Shown here: positions 5,718 to 6,419 of the stretch, piece after piece
Layout of the letters: each line of letters begins with the position of its first letter
Numbering within the stretch: the first letter of the stretch is position 1
DNA from: Gracilibacteraceae bacterium
Lineage (GTDB): Bacteria > Bacillota > Desulfitobacteriia > Desulfitobacteriales > Syntrophobotulaceae
Reading direction: 5' to 3'
Assembly (NCBI GenBank): GCA_031274335.1
Contig: JAISQG010000274.1
Location: 1 to 6,419, forward strand
DNA length: 6,419 nt
The notes under the pieces: generated by a model
Database searches by the model: none
What the model saw: only the letters and a program-made list of their open reading frames with translations
What the model was told of the DNA's origin: nothing
Made by a program: the position numbers and the translations under genes

Positions 5718-6419
5718 CAGACTTTCACCCAGCCTTTTTTCACATTCGCGGCCAAAAAACTGTCATATAAGGCGTCGAGCTGCTCCCGGTCATCCGTGAC
5801 GCGGATATCGCTCTGCAGCGGTTCTTTGCGCTCCGAGCTGAAATTCACATGGTAGAGCACATAAGCGGGGAAACCATCGTCAGCCGGCTTGTTGGTTTTC
5901 CAAGCCAGAAATTTTTGCACCATGAGCTTCGTGCCGGCAGTTTTTTTGTACACCTCCCGCCGCAGGAGCTCGGAGGGAACCGGGCCGGACGCGGGCACGA
6001 CTTCCTGCACCCGGGGCTGCCAAGCAATTTCATCGGCCTGGGCCAGGCGCGTGTCCGTGGCGTTTGCGGATTTGTCGGGGCGCAGGCGGGAAAAAACCGG
6101 GAAAACAATGCTGAGGCCGGGTACGGCGCCGATGGGGACATACGCTCCGTCTTTGACGACGAGCCGGGGATTCATGATAACTCCGGAAGCGCTTTCCAGC
6201 AGGATGTCGTTCAATTTGAGTTCCAGCACGAGTTCCGGTCTGATCATGCGGAAGGCGACGTGATTTGAATCAGTCTCAATATAGCGCGAATCCGTGATCA
6301 TGGCGGAAAGGCGCGTGAACAGCTCTTTTTTCAGTTCTTCGTCAAAACCCGTGCCCGTGCGGCCGATAATCTGATAAACTCCTTCTTCCGGCATCAGGGC
6401 GAGCAGAAGCGAGCGCACC
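5717..6419 (-). CDS. ATP-dependent DNA ligase-like protein, C-terminal part (start outside window)
   Basis: The last 234 codons or so of a larger gene; the frame is open at the right edge, so the GTG at 6418 is probably internal. Counting from that GTG, residues 2-25 (RSLLLALMP, then YQIIGRTGTGF) match the segment of ATP-dependent DNA ligases in which a small-protein loop is followed by VGRVGTGF. Then come FDEELKKELFTRL, IRPELVLELKLNDI (59-72; compare P.lVvEV.f), and VFPVFSRLRPDKSA (105-118), which resembles motif VI (RFPR..R.RDDK) of the OB-fold. The nucleotidyltransferase domain with the catalytic lysine would be beyond the edge, so activity cannot be judged. Residues about 130-233 form an extra tail that I do not recognise, with TKLMVQKFLAWKTN, PAYVLYHVNFSSERK and the end ANVKKGWVKV. 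The stop codon overlaps the ynbB-like ATG, so the two are probably co-transcribed and coupled. The family call is by motif memory; an RNA ligase or another nucleotidyltransferase is less likely. Confidence 0.72.
   Translation of the reverse strand, partial: VRSLLLALMPEEGVYQIIGRTGTGFDEELKKELFTRLSAMITDSRYIETDSNHVAFRMIRPELVLELKLNDILLESASGVIMNPRLVVKDGAYVPIGAVPGLSIVFPVFSRLRPDKSANATDTRLAQADEIAWQPRVQEVVPASGPVPSELLRREVYKKTAGTKLMVQKFLAWKTNKPADDGFPAYVLYHVNFSSERKEPLQSDIRVTDDREQLDALYDSFLAANVKKGWVKV

Noticed and set aside
1..6419. Search for tRNA or rRNA genes, CRISPR arrays, insertion sequences and attachment sites
   Set aside because: No cloverleaf-like gene, spaced direct repeats, transposase motifs or flanking duplications were seen; nearly all of the window is covered by five minus-strand genes.

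Overview
This looks like chromosomal DNA from a bacterium, most likely of the Bacillota (Firmicutes). It is somewhat G+C-rich by eye. The taxonomic guess rests on a SecA of the compact Gram-positive type and on a YnbB-type PLP lyase, a family common in that phylum. A member of the Negativicutes or a related Clostridia lineage would fit, but this is inference. All five genes are on the minus strand, so the window is read from its right end to its left end. The long plus-strand reading frames are antisense shadows.

In order of transcription: (1) 6419-5717, the C-terminal end of an ATP-dependent DNA ligase-like protein (OB-fold plus an extra tail of about 100 residues), whose beginning is outside the window; (2) 5717-4464, a PLP enzyme of the YnbB / methionine gamma-lyase-like family, historically labelled 'aluminium resistance protein', with its ATG inside the ligase stop codon (TGATG); (3) an 85-base gap with an extended -10 promoter and a good ribosome binding site; (4) 4378-3155, a TerA-type protein with two TerD-like domains joined by a Pro/Ala linker; (5) 3155-2262, a cation diffusion facilitator (CDF) metal transporter, with its ATG overlapping the terA-like stop codon (TAATG); (6) a 96-base gap with a probable weak terminator followed at once by the secA promoter; (7) 2165-1, secA, running off the left edge just before its helical scaffold.

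secA is the ordinary part: the essential ATPase of protein export. The four genes before it form two tightly coupled pairs. The terA-like/CDF pair suggests a metal-linked stress response in which a cytosolic TerD-type (often Ca2+-binding) protein works with a membrane metal exporter. The ligase/lyase pair next to it may be part of the same response, since Ter proteins have been linked by comparative genomics to metal sensing and DNA processing. That wider link is inference from gene order. I found no RNA genes, CRISPR arrays or mobile elements. No stretch longer than 96 bases lacks a gene.
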